Source of the DNA: Paenibacillus sp. FSL H3-0469
Lineage (GTDB): Bacteria; Bacillota; Bacilli; Paenibacillales; Paenibacillaceae
DNA length: 64,000 nucleotides
NCBI RefSeq assembly: GCF_038051945.1
Contig: NZ_CP150302.1
Location: forward strand, 3,410,001 to 3,474,000
Reading direction: 5' to 3'
This document shows positions 41,710 to 51,070 of this stretch, in pieces (position 1 is the first letter of the stretch; each line of letters begins with the position of its first letter). The position numbers were made by a program, and so were the translations under genes. The notes under the pieces are model-generated. The model was not told the origin of the DNA. It ran no database searches and saw nothing but the letters and a program-made list of their open reading frames with translations.

Positions 41710-44700
41710 TTAATTACTTTCGTGCTTCTTATATAACTTAAGCGTCTGTACCTCATAGGGTCTGAAGGACAGCGGGATGACGCCGCCGGTGGTCTCCACG
41801 GAGCCGGTCCTGCTCTCCAGCAGATTGACGCGGCAGGCGCGGACGTCCTCGTCCTTCCAGTCCAGTGCAGCCGTCTCTCTGCTGCCCGCCGCTTCATACA
41901 ATCGGACAATTGTGCCGCTGCCGTCCTCGGCTGGCTTGATCGTGTCAAGCATGACGTGGCTGCTCTGGAAGGCAAGCCAGGCATGGGTGCTTGGATAGCG
42001 GCCGGAATGTGCAGCTTCGTTAATCGCCAGCAGCGGCTCATTCAGCGCTGCCGCTTCCTGTACTGTATCGGCCTGCCGCCACTCTCCGCTGTGCGGATAG
42101 AGCGAGTATGTGAATTCATGCTCCCCCTGGTCGGCATTGCGGTCCGGCCAGCGCGGAGAGCGCAGCAGCGAAAGCCGCAGCACTCCGTCATGGATGTCAT
42201 AGCCGTATTTGCAGTCGTTCAGCAGACTAACGCCGTAGCCGCCTTCGGACAAATCGGCCCAGCGGTGTCCGCAGACCTCGAATTGCGCCTGCTCCCAGCT
42301 GGTGTTGCGGTGGGTCGGGCGCTCCAGCGCGCCGAACGGAATCTCATAGGTAGCCTTCGCGGCCACAATGTCCACCGGAAAAGCAACCTTCAGCAGCTTA
42401 TGCTGCTCCCTCCAGCTTACGCGGGTGCGGAAATCCACTCTGCGGCTGTTCCGGGGCAGTATAATCTCCTGCTCAATCTGCGATTCACCGAGCTGCCAGC
42501 GGAACTTCAGCACGGTCTGCACAGGACCGCTGCTGACCACCCGGCGGTCCAGCAGCTTTGCTTTGCCCGCAGGCTGCTGCTCATAACGCGGATCTATATC
42601 CCAGGCATCCCACAGCGGCGGGGTGTCATGATAGAACTGCAGCTGGTTCCCGGTTTGGCCGGGCTGGAGCAGCTCGCGGCCAGCGCTTTTGTCATACCAG
42701 CGGCTGATCTCTCCATCTTCATTGAAGGTCAGGATATAATGGTCCGTCTCCCATTGCTCCGGGAAGCCGTCTCCATTAGCAGAAGAATCTGCACGCGACA
42801 CATCCCTTACTCCGGCTGGCTCCGCAGCCTCCCGCAGCCAGATTGCCCGGCAGCCGAAGGCCGGAACCTTGCGGACCTGCACAGCCAGCGTGCAGCTGTC
42901 CCCTCCACCCTCTGTGTTCCAGCATTCACTAGGCAACAGGCCATCTTCATCGAAGGCCTGCATAGCAGCCAGCTCAGGCCCCCCCTCCAGCCGAAGCAGC
43001 TCCGTCCGCTCCCAGCCCAAGCTGTTGAAGACCACATAGGGACGGCCCTCGCCCGATGTATTCACCTCAGCCGCCAGAGCATGCAAGGAGCGGTCCAGCA
43101 CCTGCCTGCCCAGACGGAAGATCTCCGCATATTCCTCCCGCGAGGTCGTATACACCTCCGGGATGGAAGTCCCCGGGATGATGTCGTGGAACTGGTTGAG
43201 AAGCAGCAGCTTCCAGCCCCCGGCTAGCTCCCCGGAGGGCAACAGATGCTGCACATCCGGCTGATCCGGCTGCTCCAGATCCAGAGCACCGTCCTTCTCC
43301 GCCAGCACACTCCAAATCTCCGCCTGCCGGTACAAAATCTCCGCCTTGCGGTTGCTGCGCTTATTGAAGGCATGGGTCGTGAAGGTTCCCCGGTGCAGCT
43401 CCAGATAGAGATCGCCGTGCCACGCCGGAAGCTCCGGCTGGCGCGCGCCAATCTCCGAGAAGAAGGCTTCCGCCGTCGAGAATTCGCTAACCGGCTGGCC
43501 CGGCGCAAGATCGGTGCGGCTCACATATTCCAGCATCTCGTGGGTGACCCCGCCTCCGCCGTCGCCGTGGCCGTAGAGCAGCATCAGCTCATCGTGCTCT
43601 TCCTTCTGGGCGTAGGCCTCCCAGTGCTCCTGCACATCCTTCGGATGCGTATGCTCGTTCACCCCATGGTTCTGATAGGCCACAATCTTCGTCCCGTCAA
43701 TGCCGACCCAATGGAATAAGGTATGCGGGAAGGGATTGGTATCATTCCAGCCCAGCTTGGTGGTCATGAAATAATCGATGCCCGCCTGCTTCAGCAGCTG
43801 CGGCAGGGAGGCGCAATAGCCGAACGTATCCGGCAGCCATTCAATCGTGGACTGCTTGCCGAATTCCTTCATATAGAAGTCCTGGCCGTACAGCATTTGC
43901 CGGACCAGCGACTCCCCGCCGGGAATGTTCAGATCGGGCTCCACCCACATGCCTCCGACCAGCTCCCACCGGCCTTCGGCAATCCGCTCCTTGATCCGCC
44001 CGTACAGCTCGGGATAATGCTCTTTGGCGAAGGCATAGAGCTGGGGCTGGCTCTGCGAATACCGAAAGTCCGGGTACTTGTCCATCAGGGTGCAGACGGT
44101 GGAGAAGGTCCGGCTGACCTTGCGGACCGTCTCCCGGACCGGCCACAGCCAAGCCACATCAATATGCGACTGGCCGACCATGTGCATCGTCCCCGGGTTC
44201 AACCCCGCAGGCCGCTCGGCTGCCGCAGCTTCCCGCAGCTGTTGTTCTGCCGCAGTTACGGCACCGCCGTCCAGCAGCAGCTCCTCCTTCATATAAAGCG
44301 TGTCCATGACCCGCTCCAGCGCCTTAAGGCTGCGGAGGCGGCGCATGTCTCCCTCCGGCAGCAGGAGGGCCGCTTCGTGTACGATTCGCACCGTATGCAG
44401 CAGGCTGTATACCGGACGATTGACGCGCACAAGCTTAATTTCAATGCCCGTCAGCGGCGGCTTAATCACCGCCTGCCGGTTCAGCGGGTCCTCCGGCTCA
44501 GGCACCGGATCATACAGCTCGATGTCAAGCGTCAGGCATTCGCCCGCACGGCCGGAAGGCAGCGGAATGAACCAGTGATTGCTGTCCAGGCCATGATAGG
44601 GCGTTCCGCCCAGCCTCAGCAGGCCTTCCCCGCGTCCCAGATAGAGCAGCGCCGCTTCTTCCGGTGCCCAGTCTCCCGGAACCGTAATCTCCCGGTGAAG

Positions 44701-44886
44701 GAAATACGTAGTGCCATACCCACCGTCCAGCAGAGAAATATTGTATTCCTGATGCACTTCCTCCTCATGCTCATAGCAGCCGGGAGTAAGGTAGCGGGAT
44801 TTACGCATGCTCCACTCCGCAAGCTCAATCTTCTCAGCCCACTGCCGCTTCGCCAGCCACGCGGTGAACCGGTTCATACGCTTCAT
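41710..44886 (-). CDS. GH38 alpha-mannosidase, long cytoplasmic type
   Basis: 1058 residues, no signal peptide, like the Ams1/MAN2C1 branch. N-terminal domain of about 230 residues, then MVGQSHIDVAWLWP near 240 (zinc-binding His and Asp), nucleophile Asp in EWLPDTFGYCASLPQ near 353, and the DELMLLYGHGDGGGG segment near 425, followed by the C-terminal beta domains. It removes terminal alpha-mannose from oligosaccharides. ATG lies four bases after the GH3 stop, with GGAGGAGGG inside the GH3 end, so the two are coupled. It is distinct from the second GH38 at 51071. Confidence 0.94.
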   Translation of the reverse strand: MKRMNRFTAWLAKRQWAEKIELAEWSMRKSRYLTPGCYEHEEEVHQEYNISLLDGGYGTTYFLHREITVPGDWAPEEAALLYLGRGEGLLRLGGTPYHGLDSNHWFIPLPSGRAGECLTLDIELYDPVPEPEDPLNRQAVIKPPLTGIEIKLVRVNRPVYSLLHTVRIVHEAALLLPEGDMRRLRSLKALERVMDTLYMKEELLLDGGAVTAAEQQLREAAAAERPAGLNPGTMHMVGQSHIDVAWLWPVRETVRKVSRTFSTVCTLMDKYPDFRYSQSQPQLYAFAKEHYPELYGRIKERIAEGRWELVGGMWVEPDLNIPGGESLVRQMLYGQDFYMKEFGKQSTIEWLPDTFGYCASLPQLLKQAGIDYFMTTKLGWNDTNPFPHTLFHWVGIDGTKIVAYQNHGVNEHTHPKDVQEHWEAYAQKEEHDELMLLYGHGDGGGGVTHEMLEYVSRTDLAPGQPVSEFSTAEAFFSEIGARQPELPAWHGDLYLELHRGTFTTHAFNKRSNRKAEILYRQAEIWSVLAEKDGALDLEQPDQPDVQHLLPSGELAGGWKLLLLNQFHDIIPGTSIPEVYTTSREEYAEIFRLGRQVLDRSLHALAAEVNTSGEGRPYVVFNSLGWERTELLRLEGGPELAAMQAFDEDGLLPSECWNTEGGGDSCTLAVQVRKVPAFGCRAIWLREAAEPAGVRDVSRADSSANGDGFPEQWETDHYILTFNEDGEISRWYDKSAGRELLQPGQTGNQLQFYHDTPPLWDAWDIDPRYEQQPAGKAKLLDRRVVSSGPVQTVLKFRWQLGESQIEQEIILPRNSRRVDFRTRVSWREQHKLLKVAFPVDIVAAKATYEIPFGALERPTHRNTSWEQAQFEVCGHRWADLSEGGYGVSLLNDCKYGYDIHDGVLRLSLLRSPRWPDRNADQGEHEFTYSLYPHSGEWRQADTVQEAAALNEPLLAINEAAHSGRYPSTHAWLAFQSSHVMLDTIKPAEDGSGTIVRLYEAAGSRETAALDWKDEDVRACRVNLLESRTGSVETTGGVIPLSFRPYEVQTLKLYKKHESN

Positions 44887-44889
44887 GGC

Positions 44890-47193
44890 TTAGCCCTCCT
44901 CCCGGACCCGGAGCGGTGCACTCAGGTACTCGGCGGAGTGCGGGCCTGCCATCACCGTGAATTCACCCGGCTCCACGATCCGCGTCAGATCCGCCGATAC
45001 ATACTCCAGCTCCTCCCGGCCTACACGGAACGTAACCGTCTGCGTGTCTCCCGGCTGAAGGCTGATTTTGCGGAAGCCCTTCAGCTGCTTCTCGGGCCGG
45101 GTAATGGAAGAGGCCAAGTCGGAAATATACAGCTGGACCACCTCGCTGCCCGCCCGGTCACCGCTGTTAGTTACATCCACGGAGACAAGCGCTTCTTCAT
45201 CCGCAGAGATTACAGGAGGCTCCACCTTCAGGTTGCTGTAGTTGAATTCACTGAAGCTAAGACCATAGCCGAAGGGATATTCAGCATGGAAGTCCGTCTC
45301 CAGATACCGTTTGCCTCTCGTCCGCCGCTTATAGTAGTACACGGGCAGCTGACCGACATGCTTCGGGATGCTGATCGTCAGCCGCCCGGAAGGATTCACC
45401 TCACCGAACAGAATGTCGGCAATCGCATGTCCGCCCTCCTGGCCCGGGTACCATGCCTCCAGAATAGCGTCTGCGTGCTCTACAATCCAAGGCTCGGCAA
45501 TCGGGCGGCCGTTGATATAGACCACAATCAGCGGCTTGCCCAGCTTGTGTAGCTCCTGCGCCAATTCAAGCTGCACGCCCATCAGATTCAGCGTGGACCG
45601 GTCGATGCCCTCCCCGCATTCCATGTCGCTCCAGGAATGCTCCGTCACGACAGAAGCGCCGGTGAGCAGATCAATCGTCCCCTCCCCGAAGTCTCTGGCG
45701 CTGGAGCCGCCGATCGCCAGCACTACCGCATCGGCTTCGGCCGCACAGGCCAGCGCAGGGGCAAAGCCTTCCCGGGAATCCCCCTTAATCCGGCAGCCGG
45801 GCGCATACAGGACCTTATCCGCTCCGCCGCCCAGCGCCTGCCGGATCCCCTCCAGCACCGTAACAATCGCGCCTGCGGGCTGCGGCGAGGTGTAGTCGCC
45901 AAGCTGGTTGTACGGGGCATCCGCATTGGGACCGATCACAGCAAGCTTGCGAATCCCCTTACTCAGCGGCAGCGCTGCGTTCTCATTTTTCAGCATGATG
46001 ATGCTCTCACCGGCAATCTTCCGGGCCAGCTCACGGTGCTCCGGCTTGCCGATGATGCTCTCCGCCTGCTCAGGATCGGCATAGGGTCGGTCGAACAGCC
46101 CGAGCTTGAACTTCAGCTCCAGAATCCGCGCCGCCGCGCGGTCCAGATCGGATTCCTGCAGCCGTCCGTGTGTGATAGCAGCCGCGATATGCTGCTCGAA
46201 CATCTCGCCCGACATCTCCATATCGATGCCTGCCAGCAGTGCCTGCGCTACAGCTGTTTCTCCGCTATCTGCGGTGTTATGACCATTCGTCAGCATGCCC
46301 AGCGCTCCGCAGTCCGTGATCACGAAGCCTTCGAAGCCCCACTCTTCCCGCAGCACATCCTGCAACAGATAACGGTTCGTCGTACACGGCACGCCGTCAA
46401 TCTCGTTGTACGCTGTCATAATGGACAGCGCACCCGCCTCTACCGCCTTACGGAACGGCAGCAGATCAACCTCATGCAGCTCGCGCAGTCCCATATGCAC
46501 GGGCGCGGAGTTCCGCCCGCCTTCCGAGCTGCCGTAGGCGGCGAAATGCTTCAAGGTGGCCAGCACGGAATCCTCCGCGTCCAGCCGTTCTCCCTGCAAG
46601 CCCTTCACAGCCTCCACACCCATAGCCGCAATCAGGAACGGGTCTTCGCCGAAGGTCTCCTCCGTCCGGCCCCAGCGCGGATCACGCACCACATCCAGCA
46701 CCGGCGAGTAGGTCGCCGCCCCGCCTTGGCTGCGGGTCTCCAGCGCTACCACCCGGCACATCTCCCGGTACAGCTCCGGGTTCCACATGCTGCCCAGTGC
46801 AAGCGGCACCGGAAATACAGTCGCCCCGATCGCCATATGTCCGTGGGAGCATTCCTCCCCGAACAGAATCGGAATCCCGAGCCGGCTCTCCTTCATCGCA
46901 TAGGCCTGAATCGCATTGACCGCCTCCGCCCCTTCCTTCGGGGACAGGCCGGTCTCCAGCGTAACTCCGGTCCACGGGTCGGCGCGCAGCGTTCCATACA
47001 GGGAGCCGACACCTCCGGCGGCCACCTGCCGCTTGAAGGCTTCGGTCATGCCTGTGGTTCCATCCGGCTGCTTCTCATAGCACTGCCAGCCGAAAGGCTG
47101 GACTAATTGTCCAGCCTTCTCTCCAAGTGTCATGCGCTGCTGCAGGTCCTGTACCCGATCCGCCACAGATTGTGTTTTATCCTTATAGATCAT
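44890..47193 (-). CDS. GH3 beta-glycosidase with fibronectin-III-like domain
   Basis: 767 residues, no signal peptide. (beta/alpha)8 domain with EECSHGHMA, DPRWGRTEETFGEDP and the nucleophile Asp in VITDCGALGM near 295; second alpha/beta domain (VVLAIGGSSARDFGEG; VVYINGRPIAEPW); C-terminal FnIII-like domain (NSGDRAGSEVVQLYI) near 680. This is the beta-glucosidase/beta-xylosidase layout, not the two-domain NagZ hexosaminidase layout. In an alpha-mannan or N-glycan locus its partner sugar is unclear (a terminal beta-Glc, beta-Xyl or beta-Man). It follows the binding-protein gene by 29 bases. Confidence 0.93.
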   Translation of the reverse strand: MIYKDKTQSVADRVQDLQQRMTLGEKAGQLVQPFGWQCYEKQPDGTTGMTEAFKRQVAAGGVGSLYGTLRADPWTGVTLETGLSPKEGAEAVNAIQAYAMKESRLGIPILFGEECSHGHMAIGATVFPVPLALGSMWNPELYREMCRVVALETRSQGGAATYSPVLDVVRDPRWGRTEETFGEDPFLIAAMGVEAVKGLQGERLDAEDSVLATLKHFAAYGSSEGGRNSAPVHMGLRELHEVDLLPFRKAVEAGALSIMTAYNEIDGVPCTTNRYLLQDVLREEWGFEGFVITDCGALGMLTNGHNTADSGETAVAQALLAGIDMEMSGEMFEQHIAAAITHGRLQESDLDRAAARILELKFKLGLFDRPYADPEQAESIIGKPEHRELARKIAGESIIMLKNENAALPLSKGIRKLAVIGPNADAPYNQLGDYTSPQPAGAIVTVLEGIRQALGGGADKVLYAPGCRIKGDSREGFAPALACAAEADAVVLAIGGSSARDFGEGTIDLLTGASVVTEHSWSDMECGEGIDRSTLNLMGVQLELAQELHKLGKPLIVVYINGRPIAEPWIVEHADAILEAWYPGQEGGHAIADILFGEVNPSGRLTISIPKHVGQLPVYYYKRRTRGKRYLETDFHAEYPFGYGLSFSEFNYSNLKVEPPVISADEEALVSVDVTNSGDRAGSEVVQLYISDLASSITRPEKQLKGFRKISLQPGDTQTVTFRVGREELEYVSADLTRIVEPGEFTVMAGPHSAEYLSAPLRVREEG

Positions 47194-47222
47194 TTTTACA
47201 GCACCTTTCTGCCGAGCCTGAA

Positions 47223-48833
47223 TTAGTTGGTTTTCCAGCGGTCATACGCAGCCTGGTTAATCTCAGCTACACGCTCTCCGCCCATCTTCTTGACAGTAGC
47301 CACATAGTTGTCCCAGCCGGTCAGCGGCTCGGCACCGGTGATGAACTTCGCTTCCATCTGCTTCACATAGGTACTCAGGTCGGAATTCAGACTGCTGATT
47401 TCCGTCTGCTCTTCCACGGTTAGGAACAGGGCCGGGAACGGAATCCGCGCGCCTTTATCCAGCAGCTTCTGCTTAGTCTCTTGCTCTACCCAGAGGTCAA
47501 AGTCTGTCTTCAGCCCCTTGTTAATATCATCCATGGACAGGGTTGGGGCAGGAATGCCGTAGTTCGGCGTCAAGGTGGCCCGGAAATCCTCCATTTCCTT
47601 GCCGTCCGGTACAGGCAGGTATTGCTTCACGCGGTTGTCTTTGTCGGTGTACTCCCAGAGCGTACCCTCCGGCCCTTTGTTGAAGAACAGGGCGCCTTCA
47701 TAGGAATAGAGGTAATCTACCCAGCGGAGCGAGGCTTCCGGTGCAGGGTTACTGTTCGTAATGGCGAATGCGCCTGTTGTAATTCCTCTGTTCTTGGCAA
47801 TCGCCGGAGCGGACACCGATTCACTGCGCACAGGGGCGAACATCGGATCTGCCGTGGACGGCTCTCCGCCCTTCGTCATATAAGCATGCCAGTCGGAAAA
47901 GAGCGCCACGCGGTTATTCTGCGCCTTGGCCTTCTTCTGCTCCGCCGTCTGTGAGAAGCTCTCATGATCCAGCAACTCCTCGGACCACAAGCGGTTCATA
48001 TACGTCAGGTACTCCTTATAGCCTTCTTCAAGCGGTGTGTAGTGGACCTTGTCCGCATCGTCTACATAGATTTCTTCTTCATAGATGCCAAAAGCGCCCA
48101 GCAGCCAGGTACGGATATCGCGGAGGTTCGCAGCAGTTGTAGTCACTGAGGAGATTGGAATCTCATCGGCAGTTCCGTTGCCGTTCGGATCTTCCTCCTT
48201 CACGCGCTTCAGGTAGGTGTATAGCTCCTCGGTCGTTTCCGGCAGCTTATCGATGTTCAGCGCCTTCAGGAAGTCGCCGTTGTACCACATCGGGTTACGG
48301 TACCAGTGCTGGCTCATTTCCACCACCGGCAGGGAGTAGATATGACCATCCGGGGCGGTAATCGATTTGCGCACATCCGGGTTCTCTTCCAGCAGCGCCT
48401 TGAAGTTCGGGGCATACTCTTCGATCAGATCCTCCAGCGGGATTAAAATCCCCTGCTCGCCGTAATTCATCTGCTCGGCAGTCGTCAGACCGGCCGCATA
48501 GAAGATATCCGGGTAATCGCCGCTGGCGAACACCAGATTCTTTTTGGTATCGAAGCTGTCCTTCGGCGCATTTTTATATTCCATCGTAATCCCGGTCTTC
48601 TCCTTCATCTGCTGGAGCACCGGCATGTTCTCCCAGTTCTGAATGCCTACATCCGGGGCCATCATGCTCAGAGTGATCGGCTCACTCACAATCGGGAAGC
48701 CCTCCTTGTTCACCGTAGCCTCGCCAGTACTCTTATTCGCAGTGCCTTCATTGGAGCTCCCGCAGCCTGCCAGCAGCCCAACAATCACAGCCGAAGACAG
48801 CAGAATCTTCCATGGTTTACGTGTGATCTGCAT
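47223..48833 (-). CDS. Sugar ABC transporter substrate-binding lipoprotein
   Basis: 536 residues. Signal peptide with lipobox LAGC, lipidated Cys at 24, Ser/Thr tether. Family 1 binding fold with calcium loop DPNGNGTADEIP near 195. It is preceded by the two permease genes and followed by GH3, GH38 and GH130, so the likely ligand is a mannose-containing oligosaccharide. GGAGG lies eight bases before the ATG. No ATPase in the locus. Confidence 0.93.
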   Translation of the reverse strand: MQITRKPWKILLSSAVIVGLLAGCGSSNEGTANKSTGEATVNKEGFPIVSEPITLSMMAPDVGIQNWENMPVLQQMKEKTGITMEYKNAPKDSFDTKKNLVFASGDYPDIFYAAGLTTAEQMNYGEQGILIPLEDLIEEYAPNFKALLEENPDVRKSITAPDGHIYSLPVVEMSQHWYRNPMWYNGDFLKALNIDKLPETTEELYTYLKRVKEEDPNGNGTADEIPISSVTTTAANLRDIRTWLLGAFGIYEEEIYVDDADKVHYTPLEEGYKEYLTYMNRLWSEELLDHESFSQTAEQKKAKAQNNRVALFSDWHAYMTKGGEPSTADPMFAPVRSESVSAPAIAKNRGITTGAFAITNSNPAPEASLRWVDYLYSYEGALFFNKGPEGTLWEYTDKDNRVKQYLPVPDGKEMEDFRATLTPNYGIPAPTLSMDDINKGLKTDFDLWVEQETKQKLLDKGARIPFPALFLTVEEQTEISSLNSDLSTYVKQMEAKFITGAEPLTGWDNYVATVKKMGGERVAEINQAAYDRWKTN

Positions 48834-48870
48834 TCATAATTCCTCCCTTAGGTTCATTACATTTTAACCT

Positions 48871-49782
48871 TTAGCCTTTCACAGAGCCAATCATGACCCC
48901 TTGGACAAAATAACGCTGCAGGAACGGGTAGACCGCCACAATGGGCAATGTCGAGACAACGATGACTCCATATTTGACCAGCGATGCCGTCTCTGCCTTA
49001 TTGTTCATGGCCATAGCTACCTCGCCGTTGATCGCTGCACCTGTGGTCTCGGCCGACATCTCCTGTAGGACCAGGATCTGGCGCAGCACCATCTGCAGCG
49101 GATATTTGGCTTCATCGTTCAAATAGATCAGGGACGGGAAATAGCTGTTCCAGTGTCCAACCCCGTAGAACAGGGCCATCACGGCGACAATCGGCGCGGA
49201 CAGCGGCAGGATAATGCGGATGAACAGCTTCAGATTCGTACAGCCGTCGATGTGGGCCGCTTCCTGTAGTTCTTTTGGAATGGTGGACTGGAAAAAGGTG
49301 CGGGCGACCACGATGTTCCACACCGATGCGGCCACCGGCAGGATCAGCGCCCCCATGCTGTTAATGAGGCCCAGGTTCTTGACGAGCAGATACGTCGGCA
49401 CCAGCCCGCCGCTGAAGAACATTGTGAACAGAATGAGGCCCATGAACAGCTGGCGTCCGACAAAATCAGACCGGCTGAGCGCATACGCGGCAGGCAGCGT
49501 AACGGCCAAATTAAGCAGCGTGCCAACAGCTGTATAGATGATGGTATTGAGATATCCGTTCCAAATCTTCGGGTTCTCGAACACCAGCTTGTAGCCGTCC
49601 AGCGTCACATTCTTCGGGAACAGCCACATGGCGCCCGAATTGACATCCTGCGGCGAACTGATGGACGCGCTGAGGATGTAGATCAGCGGATAGAGGACCA
49701 CTACCAGCGCAAGGCACAGATAGATGTAGGTGCTGATCAGAAACAGCTTATCTCCCCTGGATTCTTTCATCGCAGTAACCAA
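48871..49782 (-). CDS. Carbohydrate ABC permease, YtcP/LplC type
   Basis: About 303 residues, six helices, EAA loop LQEAAHIDGCTNLKLFIRI near 190. Start is a decision: the ORF opens at 49833 inside the preceding permease gene. AAAGGAG is followed eight bases later by an in-frame TTG at 49782, with an ATG at 49770 that is 22 bases from the site; I prefer the TTG. Downstream the lipoprotein gene starts after 37 bases. Confidence 0.92.
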   Translation of the reverse strand: MVTAMKESRGDKLFLISTYIYLCLALVVVLYPLIYILSASISSPQDVNSGAMWLFPKNVTLDGYKLVFENPKIWNGYLNTIIYTAVGTLLNLAVTLPAAYALSRSDFVGRQLFMGLILFTMFFSGGLVPTYLLVKNLGLINSMGALILPVAASVWNIVVARTFFQSTIPKELQEAAHIDGCTNLKLFIRIILPLSAPIVAVMALFYGVGHWNSYFPSLIYLNDEAKYPLQMVLRQILVLQEMSAETTGAAINGEVAMAMNNKAETASLVKYGVIVVSTLPIVAVYPFLQRYFVQGVMIGSVKG

Positions 49783-49798
49783 AGACTTCAACTCCTTT

Positions 49799-50713
49799 CT
49801 ACCAGAGGCTGTTCTCACTGGTGCGTTTGGCAATCCGGTTGACGGTAACGAGCAGTATTACATTGACCACCGAGTTGAACAATCCGACAGCGGTCGAGAA
49901 GCTGTATTGGGCGTTCACCAGACCGGCTCGGTAGACATAGGTGGATATGACATCGGAGGCTTCCATATTAAGCGAATTCTGCAGCAGCAGAATTTTCTCG
50001 AAGCCCAGGCCCAGAATGTTACCCATGTTCAGAATGAGCATGATCGTAATCGTGGGTATAATCGTCGGCAGATTGATATGCAGTACCCGCTTGATCCGGC
50101 TGGCTCCATCCACGATAGCCGCTTCATGCAGCTGCGGATCTACGCCGGACAGCGCCGCGAGATAGATGATCGTCCCCCACCCGGTGCTCTGCCAGACGCC
50201 CGAGAAGACGTATACCGTCTTGAACCAGGCAGGATCGGTCAGGAACTGTGCGGGCTCGAAGCCCAGGAATTCAATCGCCCGGACAATCATTCCGCTGGAG
50301 GGCGACAGGAAGGTAATAATCATCCCTGCCATGACGACTACTGAAATGAAATGCGGCGCATAGGTAACCGTCTGGACCGACTTCTTGAACGGGCCGTTGC
50401 GGACCTCATTGAAGGCCAGGGCCAGAATGATCGGCAGCGGAAACCCGATGGCAAGCTCATAGAAGCTGATGCTGAACGTGTTCCACAGCAAATCCCAGAA
50501 GAAATAAGAATTGAAGAACCGTTCGAAATGGTCGAAGCCTACCCAGTCGCTGCCCGTAATTCCTTTGGAGGGTACGAAGTTCTTGAAGGCAATCTGAATG
50601 CCGTACATCGGACCATAATGAAAGATGAAGAAGTACAGTAACGCGGGAAGCATGAACAGATAGAGCTCCCAATTCTGCCAGATTCTTTTGCCAAGGGACT
50701 TGTTCCCCTTCAT
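49799..50713 (-). CDS. Carbohydrate ABC permease, LplB type
   Basis: First gene of the minus-strand mannoside operon, about 304 residues, six helices (WELYLFMLPALLYFFIF first). EAA loop LHEAAIVDGASRIKRVL. ATG 50713 has AGGAG seven bases upstream; the earlier in-frame codon at 50743 lies before that site. A cre-like operator and promoter lie 77-125 bases upstream. Confidence 0.92.
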   Translation of the reverse strand: MKGNKSLGKRIWQNWELYLFMLPALLYFFIFHYGPMYGIQIAFKNFVPSKGITGSDWVGFDHFERFFNSYFFWDLLWNTFSISFYELAIGFPLPIILALAFNEVRNGPFKKSVQTVTYAPHFISVVVMAGMIITFLSPSSGMIVRAIEFLGFEPAQFLTDPAWFKTVYVFSGVWQSTGWGTIIYLAALSGVDPQLHEAAIVDGASRIKRVLHINLPTIIPTITIMLILNMGNILGLGFEKILLLQNSLNMEASDVISTYVYRAGLVNAQYSFSTAVGLFNSVVNVILLVTVNRIAKRTSENSLW

Positions 50714-50789
50714 TCTCCCACTCCTCTCTATGTTAGTTTTCATTACACATAAATCTGTATCCGCTTCGCATTCTTGCTATGGCCTTGCC

Positions 50790-50803
50790 TGCTAACGCTT
50801 ACA
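50790..50803 (-). promoter_or_regulatory. cre-like CcpA site in front of the mannoside operon
   Basis: Minus strand TGTAAGCGTTAGCA matches the cre consensus TGWAANCGNTNWCA at all fixed positions but one (G for W at position 12). It starts seven bases after the -10 box of the candidate promoter, so bound CcpA would cover the start point, the usual repression geometry. Confidence 0.65.
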
Positions 50804-50809
50804 TCCCAA

Positions 50810-50838
50810 ATTGTAGAGAAACTAAGCTGACATCGTAA
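50810..50838 (-). promoter_or_regulatory. Candidate promoter of the mannoside operon
   Basis: Minus strand TTACGA (50833-50838), 17-base spacer, TACAAT (50810-50815). The -10 is strong and the -35 weak, which fits a promoter needing an activator, for instance the AraC regulator at 37714. Confidence 0.5.
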
Positions 50839-51070
50839 ATATGTAGGTTGTGCATTGTCATGTTAACCAAGTGTAAAACCGCGCTGCTACGGGGCTTACG
50901 GGCTGAATAGCTTGTCTGCGCTGCTCCCCGCTGTCTGCGGTAAATGTGTGAATTATGAACCCTCCTCCCCCCTGCAAAAGTTACATATTGTGCTCCCCCG
51001 GCAGGTATGCAAACATTTGCTACGAATGCCAACGCTACAACACCCGACTGACATATAGGAGGTTTCTGTC
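50839..51070. other. Remainder of the divergent gap before the plus-strand GH38
   Basis: No gene is visible. AGGAGG lies before ATG 51071. I saw no convincing plus-strand promoter, although the divergent position means one is expected here; the -35/-10 pairs tried were poor. Confidence 0.4.
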
